Below, piece after piece: positions 9,940 to 18,896 of a stretch of DNA of 64,000 nt (positions are counted from its first letter, which is position 1; the number at the start of each line of letters is the position of its first letter). The notes beneath the pieces are model-generated. The model was not told the DNA's origin. It ran no database searches and saw only the letters and a list, made by a program, of their open reading frames with translations. The DNA comes from Paenibacillus wynnii (GTDB taxonomy: Bacteria; Bacillota; Bacilli; Paenibacillales; Paenibacillaceae): the NCBI RefSeq assembly GCF_030812855.1, contig NZ_JAUSTK010000003.1, positions 220,701-284,700 on the forward strand. Direction: 5' to 3'. Position numbers and translations under genes: made by a program.

Positions 9940-10137
9940 TCATCCCGCATGTTTCACTTTAGTTGGCTGCCAAGCGAGAATATTATCGATCCGGAAAACA
10001 CGCGGAGAACCACTCGACAGACAGGTTGCCCGAAGCATGCCATCCCGCATGCTTTTTATTTCGATTTTACGCTGCGTGATCTTCCCAACTTTGTCTACAT
10101 AAACAATCTCGACCATTTGACCCACATGCATCTTCAT
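9940..10137 (-). CDS. Small protein, WYL-like beta domain
   Basis: A 65-aa protein starting MKMHVGQMVEIVY at 10137, where GGGAGG lies nine bases upstream; the longer frame to 10203 lacks a site. The sequence suggests a small beta-rich fold resembling part of a WYL domain (IVYVDKVGKITQRKIEIKS, then FRIDNILAWQP), which in other proteins binds ligands or nucleic acid. No DNA-binding helix-turn-helix is present. It lies upstream of iscS on the same strand with a 144-base gap. The function and family assignment are uncertain. Confidence 0.6.
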   Translation of the reverse strand: MKMHVGQMVEIVYVDKVGKITQRKIEIKSMRDGMLRATCLSSGSPRVFRIDNILAWQPTKVKHAG

Positions 10138-10203
10138 TACCAGTAACCTCCCAAAGTAAGAACATTTGTTTGTATTATACCCAAACGGATGTTCGTTATG
10201 CAA

Positions 10204-10359
10204 TGGTAAAATGAGTAATAAGACCAGTTAGTGAAGATCTTAAGTTTTCTGTACTCATGTAACGATAAACTTCAGGTGGATTACGCTCCAGTAACCGATA
10301 TGTCCAAGTTTGTCCAGTTCCAGCTTGCTGGTTAGAGTCTAATATCGCGGCGAATGAAG
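10204..10359. other. Non-coding spacer left of array A
   Basis: I see no convincing gene, RNA or promoter in this stretch. It leads into the palindrome array at 10360 and together with 10559-10753 forms the longest gene-free interval in the left third of the window. Confidence 0.5.
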
Positions 10360-10558
10360 TTTAGAGGGAGAGTTTCCCTCTAAATCATAAATAAAATCTT
10401 ATAATCAACATTTAGAGGGAATTATTCCCTATAAATACAAGAAATCCACCCATTTCGAGGTTTTTTGAGGCTACAACTTAAATTTAGTGGGAAATTTTCC
10501 CTCTAAATAACTCAATAGGTGCTTATTTCTCGAATTAGTAGGAAAAATTCCCTTTAAT
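10360..10558. repeat. Array A: four 25-bp palindromes, spacing 51-72-51
   Basis: Four imperfect palindromes of exactly 25 bases begin at 10360, 10411, 10483 and 10534. The arms are variants of TTTAGAGGGA and TCCCTCTAAA around a 5-base AT-rich centre; the last unit is the most degenerate (ATTAGTAGGA/TTCCCTTTAAT). Spacers are 26, 47 and 26 bases. None of the units has a terminator T-run arrangement, and no ORF crosses them sensibly. The same layout recurs at 23333 and, in modified form, at 62736 with different unit sequences. Confidence 0.85.
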
Positions 10559-10753
10559 TTCCTAACTTCAAGAAGAGGCAGCACCAAATAGATGTATCAT
10601 CCATCATCTCTATAACTTTCCGCATCACCGTAACATTCCTTCTCTGTAACACCTCGCACCCAAGAATAGATTTACAAAATACTACTATTTGTCCAGCCGG
10701 AACCACAAATCCCCCATCTAACGCAGCATTCCCTCAGCTCCACACAAAAAAAC
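10559..10753. other. Non-coding spacer between array A and the IS
   Basis: No open reading frame with a ribosome site, no RNA motif and no strong hairpin was found here. It is AT-rich and ends at the right inverted repeat of the insertion sequence. Confidence 0.5.
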
Positions 10754-10779
10754 ACCCCGCCATAAGGGAGGCCACTGAA
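10754..10779. repeat. IS terminal inverted repeat (transposase 3' side)
   Basis: It pairs with the reverse complement of 12460-12485 with four mismatches in 26 positions. Confidence 0.75.
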
Positions 10780-10813
10780 GAACTTACGGATTTGAGGATT
10801 TCTAAATCGTAAG

Positions 10814-10866
10814 CTTAAAAAAATACGATACCTACCCTGTCATTTGGGTAAGCGTCGTATTTTTTT
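10814..10866. terminator. Bidirectional hairpin downstream of the transposase
   Basis: AAAAAAATACGA and TCGTATTTTTTT flank an inner CTTACCC/GGGTAGG-type stem. T-runs follow the stem on both strands, so it can end the transposase transcript and also shield the element from the flank. Confidence 0.8.
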
Positions 10867-10897
10867 GCATGGCTATACCTTGTTTGTTCCATATTTC

Positions 10898-12354
10898 TTA
10901 ACCGATCATTTTCAATATTTGCTTTAGATTAACCGCGAATATGGCCATTGCGACTTGGAGTTCCATGCCCATTAGACCCGAGGATGTGGCTACATCATAC
11001 CCGTGTCTATGTTTGAGTTCACTGTTCTTGGCTTCAATCTTGTAGCGTTCCTTTGCTCGCTCTTTGAAGTACTCAGTTTCTTCAAACGCCATTTGCTCAG
11101 TGTGCTCAGCGGATTTTATGCTCACCGAGTACGTTTTGCTTTTTGACCCCTCTTTATAACATCTCTCTTGCAAAGGACATCGCTTGCATTTCTCCACATC
11201 GAAGTGGTAGGTGTTTGTTTGGTTTTTACCAGTGCCCTTCTTGCCTTGACGCGCTTTCCGGACCGCCATATGGCCCGCCTTGCACACATACATACCCGCG
11301 TCTTTATTAAACTGAAACTCATCCTCTTTCTTACGAGCACCTTGTGTAATAAGGGGGTTGAGTTTGGCGACAAGTTCAATTTCGTTATTTTGGGTATACG
11401 CAATGTTCTCTTTCTCCGAGTAAGCCGTATCCCCGATCACTGTGTTAACTTCCATCCCGGCTACCTTGCTTTTCTCAATCAACGTCTGTAGTTACTTCCC
11501 GTCATTCTTCTCGCCTGTAGTGATAATCGCCGCAGTTATAATCCGTTCCTCGGTCATGGCAATGTGGGTTTTGTATCCAAAGAACGAGGAATCCACACTC
11601 TTGTGACCTACCCTTGCATCCTGGTCTTCCGAGATACGCAGCTGTTCCAGGTCATCTTCTACCGTTTCTTTCAGTAGGTTTAATGGTTCTTTTATCTTGG
11701 GAAGCGCGCAGATCCCGCCTTCTGTTTCGAGTATGGCGATGAGTTTTTGACAGTAGGCGATTTCGTTCTCGAGCACATCGCTTGTGTTTTTTGCTGGTAA
11801 CTTGGCTTTCAGGGACTCATCCGCCATGTAGACCGCTTTTCTCAGTTTCCGGGAACGATCCAGCAAGATTTCACGAGGGGATTTCTGGTTGTAGCGCGCT
11901 TTCGTATGGGTCGCATCCACAATTATAGCTTTGCTTGTGATAATGCCCTTTTCCAGCGAAATTTCGACTGTTTTGCCAATAAGCATGTCGAGGAGATTCA
12001 TGTCTTTAAGCCGCAGTTTTCGGAACTTCGTTAATGAGCTAGCGTCAATTACCGCAACTTCCGGCGCCATATCAAGAAAATACTTGAACGACATATCGTA
12101 CCGAGAGCGCTCGACAATATCTATGTCGGATAGTTCAAAGATCGCTTTCAAGAGCAGGTACTTGAACATGCGAATTGGATCGATCGCATTTCGACCGTTA
12201 TCTAGACAGTAGCGCGCCTCGCCTTCAGCTCTTCGTAGACAAATGAGAAGTCGACCAACTCATTGATTTGCCGCAACATATTATCCTTGGGAATGATTAA
12301 GTTATAAAGTTCTGTATATGGACTAAGCTGCATGGATTGTTGTTTTCGAAACAT
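10898..12354 (-). pseudogene. IS1182-family transposase, frameshift plus nonsense
   Basis: The reading frame starts at ATG 12354 (MFRKQQSMQLSPYTELYNL). It shifts frame once near 12219-12223, where a single missing base turns the expected ELK-x-EARYCLDNGRN region out of frame. It then continues from 12210 to an in-frame TAA at 11492-11494 (EKNDGK-stop-LQTLIEKS), most simply a GAA to TAA change, and runs to a normal stop at 10898. The span of 1457 bases plus the lost base gives 486 codons, a normal family length. An internal DDE-type core (IVDATHTKARYN; VDSSFFGYKTHIAM; VIGDTAYSEKEN) and a C-terminal cysteine cluster (CKRCPLQERC) are still readable. Not functional as it stands. Confidence 0.92.
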
Positions 12355-12400
12355 TGGGCTCACCTACTTAGGTTTATAACCTAATTATACAGAGAAAAAA

Positions 12401-12438
12401 GGTACAGTCTCCTTAAAAAAATCTTGAGGGACTATACC
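12401..12438. other. Subterminal hairpin of the IS
   Basis: GGTACAGTC and GACTATACC arms surround an A-rich loop, just upstream of the transposase start. Comparable hairpins near IS ends limit transcription entering from neighbouring genes; that role is inferred. Confidence 0.55.
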
Positions 12439-12459
12439 TTTTGCTGTTAAGAGGACTTT

Positions 12460-12485
12460 TTCAGTGCCCTCCCATAAGGCAGGGT
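12460..12485. repeat. IS terminal inverted repeat (transposase 5' side)
   Basis: This is the partner of 10754-10779. It lies 55 bases beyond the cymR stop codon. Confidence 0.75.
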
Positions 12486-12539
12486 ATTCGGGAAGATAAA
12501 CTTTAAATGAATAGTCGATGAGCCTAGGCCCAACACTAT

Positions 12540-12959
12540 CTAAATATAGAACATGTAGTTATCCACATGACTTTCTTCTTTATAATTAATTAGATCCGAC
12601 AGGGTGGTGGAGTCAAGTACATCCGCAATACTGTCACGAATACGAATCCATAGGTCGCGTTTGGCCGGATCATCTTCCTCTGTAAAGTCTACGGGAGAAA
12701 TAGGTCCCTCCAACACACGGATAATATCACCCGCGGTGATTGTTCCGACTTCACGGGATAAAATATAGCCGCCATAAGCTCCGCGAATACTCTTTACAAG
12801 ACCGGCATTTCTCAAGGGGGCAATCAACTGCTCCAGATAATGCTCGGACAATCCGTTCTTCTCGGCGATGCTCTTGAGGGATGTAGGACCTTCACCGTAT
12901 TTAATGGCAAGCTCCATCATAATGGTCAACCCGTAACGTCCTTTTGTAGATATTTTCAA
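12540..12959 (-). CDS. cymR: Rrf2-family regulator CymR
   Basis: A 139-aa winged-helix regulator (MKISTKGRYGLTIMMELA opens the Rrf2 domain; helix-turn-helix around residues 28-50; wing with the RGAYGGY motif near 60). It contains no cysteine at all, so it cannot carry the [2Fe-2S] cluster of IscR, which fits CymR, the cysteine-metabolism repressor acting with CysK. The start is TTG at 12959 behind AGAGGTG. In B. subtilis cymR is followed directly by iscS; here the IS begins 55 bases after its stop, so the desulfurase is probably uncoupled from it. Confidence 0.88.
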   Translation of the reverse strand: MKISTKGRYGLTIMMELAIKYGEGPTSLKSIAEKNGLSEHYLEQLIAPLRNAGLVKSIRGAYGGYILSREVGTITAGDIIRVLEGPISPVDFTEEDDPAKRDLWIRIRDSIADVLDSTTLSDLINYKEESHVDNYMFYI

Positions 12960-13202
12960 AGGGGCACCTCTTTCAATTAAATTGCTGGATTTATGGTGTA
13001 AGAATCAGTTAGTATTACAGGTTTTAATATCTCCGTATTCCGATGTTCACTCTTAGTTTATGTTACCATATTTGTACTTACAATTGGATAACAAAACGTA
13101 ACTTTTTCGCAAGAATGTGCTTCCCGGGTGGACAAATTTGAAATTTTGACTATTTTAGCATCACTTTTATCCTTTGGACAGGCGGTTTACAGCACACGGG
13201 TA
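12960..13202. other. Divergent cymR/mnmA intergenic region
   Basis: The gene-free space between two divergent genes must hold the cymR promoter, but I find no strong -35/-10 pair for it. An ATCGGAATACGG stretch near 13037 on the minus strand recalls cysteine-regulator sites but cannot be assigned. Confidence 0.4.
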
Positions 13203-13211
13203 TGTTATAAT
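13203..13211 (+). promoter_or_regulatory. Extended -10 promoter of mnmA
   Basis: TGTTATAAT is a perfect TGnTATAAT extended -10 element, 66 bases upstream of the mnmA start. There is no good -35 at 17 bases, as expected for extended -10 promoters. Confidence 0.65.
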
Positions 13212-13240
13212 ACATTTTGTACCGAGCATTCTGTATTTAA

Positions 13241-14395
<1,155 letters not shown>

Positions 14396-14400
14396 ATAAA

Positions 14401-14440
14401 ACAGCAAGCCTCCAGATGATTGGAGGCTTGCTGTTTTTTT
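14401..14440. terminator. Bidirectional terminator, mnmA/lipoprotein
   Basis: ACAGCAAGCCTCCA and TGGAGGCTTGCTGT arms surround a 6-base loop. TTTTTTT follows on the plus strand and TTTTATTT on the minus strand, so it ends both convergent genes. Confidence 0.92.
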
Positions 14441-14458
14441 GAAGTGATGATAGCAATA

Positions 14459-14944
14459 TTATTCCTTTTCATCAAAAAGATCACCATGAGGTTGTGCTTC
14501 TAACCCTACTTGTGGCACCAACTTCATCGTTATATGGCCGGCTGCATTTCGACCGACCCATTTTATAGACCCCTCCCCTTCTGGGACTATTATGGACATA
14601 TCCTTGTTCCCTTCACCCTCCCATAGGGTAATCAACTGATGGTCCGCCGTGATCTGAATCAGCTTAAAATCCCCACGTTTAATCTTCCCGCTAATCATGA
14701 TTTGGGTCGTTGTATCAGATGTGCTACTCAAATACCAAGCCGTGTAGACACCTGAAAAACCTGAGAATTCTACATGTCCCTGCTCACTGGTAATTTCCCC
14801 GACTTTGTTTGAGAACGAATAACTATCCCCCGATTCTTTAAGCCTATCCTCATTCTCAAAAATTTTACTTTGTGTCCCATTGCCACATCCGCCCAAACAA
14901 AACAACACTAGTAGGAGAATGATTGTTTTACAAATCGATTCAAT
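14459..14944 (-). CDS. Predicted lipoprotein, apparent ATT start
   Basis: A hydrophobic N-terminal segment (ICKTIILLLVLFCLGGC) ends in a lipobox LGGC, followed by about 140 residues of secreted, beta-rich sequence without a recognised domain (EFSGFSGVYTAWYL, GSIKWVGRNAAGHITMKL). No ATG, GTG or TTG precedes the signal peptide in frame back to the upstream stop. The only codon with a ribosome site is ATT at 14944, behind GGGAGGGGGG at good spacing. A later GTG or TTG inside the hydrophobic segment would destroy the signal. Either initiation is at ATT or the start codon has mutated. It follows the opp operon terminator on the same strand; function unknown. Confidence 0.6.
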   Translation of the reverse strand: MESICKTIILLLVLFCLGGCGNGTQSKIFENEDRLKESGDSYSFSNKVGEITSEQGHVEFSGFSGVYTAWYLSSTSDTTTQIMISGKIKRGDFKLIQITADHQLITLWEGEGNKDMSIIVPEGEGSIKWVGRNAAGHITMKLVPQVGLEAQPHGDLFDEKE

Positions 14945-15062
14945 GATTTCCCCCCTCCCAATTCCCTTCCTCTTTATGGTAAAATTTACACGATTCAGCG
15001 CTGCTTAAATGTTATAAACATCACAAAGTTAACCTAATTCCTTAGGTACAAATCAGTAAAAA

Positions 15063-15093
15063 GACCTCCGCTCCATATTCGGAGCAAGAGGTC
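15063..15093 (-). terminator. opp operon terminator
   Basis: On the minus strand GACCTCttGCTCC and GGAGCgGAGGTC arms are followed by TTTTTAC, 37 bases after the oppA stop. Confidence 0.85.
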
Positions 15094-15129
15094 GCAAGTT
15101 ACTATCCTATATCTGTAGAAAATACACTT

Positions 15130-16974
15130 TTATTCAGCCACAGCTGCTTTATCCGCAGAAACAGCCAGTTGATTCAAGTAAATATCGCTTCCTTGCGCGA
15201 TCGTATAATTCAGAACCCGGTTATTGACCGGTACAACCTTGGCACGGTAAAGGGTAGGGAATACAGGGATCTCCTCAACCATGAACTTCTGCCATTGTTT
15301 ATAGATATCTTTACGAGTGGCTACATCGAAAGCTTTCTCAGAAACACCCTCGGCGATCAAACGGTCATTTTCTTCACTCGCATAACGCGGGAAGTTATAA
15401 ATGGCATCATGCCCGTAAAGGCCAGCAGGGTCGACATCGTTACCTACTCCCCATGCGCCTTGGTACACATCGACGGTTGGATCATCTTCGCCATTGGAAC
15501 CCACCCGATCATAGAAAGTATTAAATTCCACCATTTCCAGGGTCACATTAAGACCAATTGCCTTCCAGGATTGAACATAATATTGGGCCAACGGCTCTGC
15601 GATATCTCCACCTGTCATGGAGATGAAATTAATCTTCAGCTCACTGCCGTCAGGATTGGTTCGGAACTCACCATTAAGCTTATATCCGGCATCATCCAGA
15701 ATTTTCTTAGCCGCTTCCGGGTCATAAGGAACACCGGGGTTATCATTATCGTGGTATTCGGGATGGGATGGAGGTATCAGCGTTGTTGCGTTCCAGCGAA
15801 GTCCGTTATAGAACTTTTTGCCGACAGCATCATTATCAACCGCAGCCCACATGGCTTTACGCAGATTTACATCGGCCATTTTAGCCTTTGGATCCGAGGC
15901 CACTACCTTCTTAGTCGCATCCCACTTACCCAGCTTAAAGCCTATATAAGTGTAGGCCATATCGGTTGTACCAATAAATTCAACATTCGACATCTTAGCA
16001 TTATCCGGATATTGATCTACCGGGAACGAATCCACTAGATCTACGCCGCCGGATTTCAGTTCCTGAACAACGGTCGTTGGGTTGATAACCTTCAGAATAA
16101 CCTTATCCAGAACAGGTGCGCCGCGCCAGTAATCATCATTTCGAACGTAAACCACCGATTCTCCAGGAACGATGCTCTCGACTTTATAAGGTCCGAAGCC
16201 AACCGGCTTTTGGCGTACTTCGGGTGAAGCTGAAATTTTAGCCACATCCATACCACCAAAGATATGTTTGGCTAAAGGATAGATCCAAATGCTTCCTGTT
16301 AATAAGGAAGGCGTAGATTTGACATAGGTAATTTGCAGTTTTTTATCACTTAACACTTTAATTCCTGAAATAGTCTTCGCCTTGCCCGCATGGTAAGCAT
16401 CCATACCCTCTATATTGGTGAAATCCGAGCCATAGCGCGGACCGTCATAGGCTGGATTTCCGATGACTTCATGCGCAAACAGCCAGTCTTCAGCCGTTAC
16501 CGGCTTTCCATCCTGCCAGTTGACATTGTCGCGAATGGTGAAGGTGAACGTTCGTCCGTCCTCCGCTACTTCATAAGTGGCCGCACCATCGTTGGTGTAG
16601 ACATAGTTTGCGTCCCAGGTTAACAAGCCTTCATCAAACCACTCTATCACTCTGGCATCAGGCTCTCCGGAGTAAAAATTCCAGTTCAGCGTTCCTTCAA
16701 AAGGAGTGTCGGAAACAAGCCCGAAGGTTATTGTGCCACCTTTAAGAGCTTCACCTTGGTTTGTTTTGTCAGCATTGAAATCATCAATGGAATAAATGCC
16801 ATCTTCTGCTTCAGGTGCCGCAGTTGCTTCTGCCGCCCCCTCCGTTGCGGAAGGCGCCGCCGTCGGGTCAGCTGCTCCCTTGTTATTGTTGTTGGAGCTG
16901 CAGGCAGCAACCAACATCAATAGCACTAACATTAAGGCAAAGAGTAGAGACTTTGTACGGATTGGTTTACTCAT
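15130..16974 (-). CDS. oppA: Oligopeptide ABC transporter, substrate-binding lipoprotein
   Basis: A 614-aa family 5 extracellular solute-binding protein. Residues 1-25 form a lipoprotein signal with lipobox LVAAC, followed by an Asn/Ala/Pro-rich linker and the binding fold (GPYKVESIVPGESVVYVRNDDYW is a typical core segment, about residues 270-290). The start at 16974 follows GGGAGG; a longer frame to 17022 has no site. It is the last gene of a minus-strand operon ordered oppD-oppF-oppB-oppC-oppA. The peptide preference cannot be predicted. Its gene is followed by a terminator. Confidence 0.93.
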   Translation of the reverse strand: MSKPIRTKSLLFALMLVLLMLVAACSSNNNNKGAADPTAAPSATEGAAEATAAPEAEDGIYSIDDFNADKTNQGEALKGGTITFGLVSDTPFEGTLNWNFYSGEPDARVIEWFDEGLLTWDANYVYTNDGAATYEVAEDGRTFTFTIRDNVNWQDGKPVTAEDWLFAHEVIGNPAYDGPRYGSDFTNIEGMDAYHAGKAKTISGIKVLSDKKLQITYVKSTPSLLTGSIWIYPLAKHIFGGMDVAKISASPEVRQKPVGFGPYKVESIVPGESVVYVRNDDYWRGAPVLDKVILKVINPTTVVQELKSGGVDLVDSFPVDQYPDNAKMSNVEFIGTTDMAYTYIGFKLGKWDATKKVVASDPKAKMADVNLRKAMWAAVDNDAVGKKFYNGLRWNATTLIPPSHPEYHDNDNPGVPYDPEAAKKILDDAGYKLNGEFRTNPDGSELKINFISMTGGDIAEPLAQYYVQSWKAIGLNVTLEMVEFNTFYDRVGSNGEDDPTVDVYQGAWGVGNDVDPAGLYGHDAIYNFPRYASEENDRLIAEGVSEKAFDVATRKDIYKQWQKFMVEEIPVFPTLYRAKVVPVNNRVLNYTIAQGSDIYLNQLAVSADKAAVAE

Positions 16975-16990
16975 GTAATCATTTCCTCCC

Positions 16991-17896
16991 TTATCCTTTT
17001 CTTTGTCTTGCGTCCGTCGCACGCTTTAGCGCTTGACCAACGTTATTTATACTCAACATCAATACCAAGATCAGCAAAGATGCGGGTAACCATATCCACC
17101 ATCTGAATTCCAGGGTTTGTGGATTCCTTGCATAGCTGACTAGAGTCCCTAGGCTGGGTGTAGTCTCCGGAAAACCAAAGCCGAGAAAGGACAACCCTGA
17201 CTCCAATCCGATGTTGGCCGCCAAATTCAAAGTCATCGTTACGATGATAATGGAGCTTAAATTTGGCAGCACTTGAGTGAACATAATTTTGAGGTTGGAG
17301 GAGCCCACTGTTTTGGAAGCTTGAACGTAATCAAGCTCCTTTTCCTGCAAGGTTTTCGAGCGAATTAATCTCGCAATCCCCATCCATAGAAAGGCTGTCA
17401 TGATCAGTGAGAAGGATAACGTATTGTATTTAGGAACTGCGGTTACGAAGGCGATAACAATCATCAGCATGGGCAGAATCATAAAGAAATCCAAGATTCT
17501 CATAAAAATATTATCTATGGTTCCACCGAAATATCCGGATACCAACCCTACTAAAATGCCAATGATTCCAGTAAATACAGTAACTATAATCCCTATACTG
17601 AGGGAGTTCCTTGTTCCAATAATGAGTTGCCCGAAGACATCCCGACCCCCATAATCTGTGCCTAGCCAGAACTTGGCCGAGGGTTTCTCATAGAGTGCAA
17701 ATAAATCAACGGATACGATCTGCTTTTGATCCAGAAATAAGGAAATTCCGTAGACACCTGTTATTAACAAGACTAGAAAAATCAACGAGATCAAAGCCAG
17801 CTTATCCCTCACGATTTCCCGCCAGATAATTCTCCAGCTCGAGGGACTTCTATCCGTACCCTGCCTCATAGTTGCTTCTGCGCTTAGCTTTGCCAC
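16991..17896 (-). CDS. oppC: Oligopeptide ABC transporter permease
   Basis: A 301-aa inner-membrane permease. The GTG at 17896 (VAKLSAEATM) is chosen because GGAGGTGAT sits just upstream; the ATG 15 bases earlier overlaps that site. An N-terminal cytoplasmic stretch and first membrane span (ALISLIFLVLL, about residues 35-55) are followed by the extracytoplasmic loop and five further spans. The permease signature appears as SKTVGSSNLKIMFTQVLPN near residue 205. It pairs with OppB to form the translocation pore. Confidence 0.93.
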   Translation of the reverse strand: MAKLSAEATMRQGTDRSPSSWRIIWREIVRDKLALISLIFLVLLITGVYGISLFLDQKQIVSVDLFALYEKPSAKFWLGTDYGGRDVFGQLIIGTRNSLSIGIIVTVFTGIIGILVGLVSGYFGGTIDNIFMRILDFFMILPMLMIVIAFVTAVPKYNTLSFSLIMTAFLWMGIARLIRSKTLQEKELDYVQASKTVGSSNLKIMFTQVLPNLSSIIIVTMTLNLAANIGLESGLSFLGFGFPETTPSLGTLVSYARNPQTLEFRWWIWLPASLLILVLMLSINNVGQALKRATDARQRKG

Positions 17897-17929
17897 TGCA
17901 ATCACCTCCATGTGTTCCGCTTCTACAAA

Positions 17930-18892
17930 TTATTTAATTCGGATCCGAGGATCAACGATGCTTAAGATAATATCCGACAGCAAGGCGCCAAGAATGGATG
18001 CAATCCCATACAAAAGCACGAGTGCCGTTACTACGCTGAAATCACGAATGGTTATGGAGCTTAGGAACAACGTCCCCATTCCCGGGTAACTGAAAATACT
18101 TTCAACAAAGATAGTGCCTCCAATCAACCCGGTGATTTCATAGCCAAAAAAGGCAGCAATCGGCAGTAAGGAGTTCCGCAAAATATGGCGATTATACACC
18201 CTCGACTCCGATGCACCTTTGGCCCGCGCGGTTAGAATATAGTCTTTTTGCTTCGTATCAATAATTTCATTCCGTAAATATTGAACGGTGCTCACGGTTG
18301 AGATTAGAGCAATGGATATGGCAGGCAGCAGCAAATGGAAAAATTTACTCATCGTGTAGCTCAGCGTTCCAGGTACCTCACCTGGAGTTACGCTACCGCC
18401 CGTTGGGAACCACTGAAAATGGAATCCGAACACCCATAACATTAATAGGGCGAAAATAAATAACGGGGCGGCGAATCCAAGGTAGGTATAGCCTGTAATC
18501 AAACGGTCTAACCATGTATCGTTAAACCGACCGCTAGTAATGCCCAGAGGAATGGCAATCAGATAAATAAGAATGAGCGTGACCGCAGACAGCCAGACCG
18601 TATTCATCAGCCGTTGACCGATCAGCTCCGCTACCGGCATTTTAAAGCGAAAGGATTGACCGAAGTCCCCTTGAATCGCATTGCTAATCCAATCCCAATA
18701 CTGTATGTACCATGGATTATTTAACCCAAGCTTTTCTCTCATAGCATCCAGTGCCGCAGGATCAATGCTTGGATCGAGCAATCCTGTTAGGGCATCCCCC
18801 GGCATTGCCTTGGCCATAAGAAAAACCAGAAGACTTAATACAAATATTTGCGGGATCATAATCATAATTCGGCGTACAATTATCTTCCACAT
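17930..18892 (-). CDS. oppB: Oligopeptide ABC transporter permease
   Basis: A 320-aa permease of the OppB/DppB type. It begins with a membrane span at residues 7-28 (MIPQIFVLSLLVFLMAKAMPG), has the loop typical of OppB before the second span, and carries the coupling-helix signature RAKGASESRVYNRHILRNSLLP near residue 225. It starts four bases after the oppF stop codon, so translation is likely coupled. It forms the membrane channel with OppC. Confidence 0.93.
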   Translation of the reverse strand: MWKIIVRRIMIMIPQIFVLSLLVFLMAKAMPGDALTGLLDPSIDPAALDAMREKLGLNNPWYIQYWDWISNAIQGDFGQSFRFKMPVAELIGQRLMNTVWLSAVTLILIYLIAIPLGITSGRFNDTWLDRLITGYTYLGFAAPLFIFALLMLWVFGFHFQWFPTGGSVTPGEVPGTLSYTMSKFFHLLLPAISIALISTVSTVQYLRNEIIDTKQKDYILTARAKGASESRVYNRHILRNSLLPIAAFFGYEITGLIGGTIFVESIFSYPGMGTLFLSSITIRDFSVVTALVLLYGIASILGALLSDIILSIVDPRIRIK

Positions 18893-18896
18893 AGGC

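Larger units (their letters stand above)
10754..12485 (-). mobile_element. IS1182-type insertion sequence, inactive
   Basis: A 1732-bp element bounded by 26-bp imperfect inverted repeats (10754-10779 and 12460-12485; 22 of 26 positions match, sharing GGGAGG and CACTGAA). It contains one transposase gene broken by a frameshift and a stop codon. A bidirectional hairpin near 10814-10866 and another hairpin at 12401-12438 lie inside the two ends and could block read-through from outside. No clear target-site duplication is visible. It sits between cymR and iscS, genes that are adjacent in related Bacilli. Confidence 0.85.

Noticed and set aside
10360..10558. Possible CRISPR array because of regular repeats
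   Set aside because: Only four units, each palindromic and divergent, with unequal spacing (51-72-51), AT-rich spacers and no cas genes nearby.
13025..13050. ATCGGAATACGG stretch upstream of cymR as a CymR operator
   Set aside because: I cannot reproduce the CymR consensus reliably from memory and see no second copy in the window.
15169..16038. 289-aa plus-strand ORF inside oppA
   Set aside because: It is entirely antisense to the clear solute-binding protein gene, with no ribosome site and no recognisable domain.
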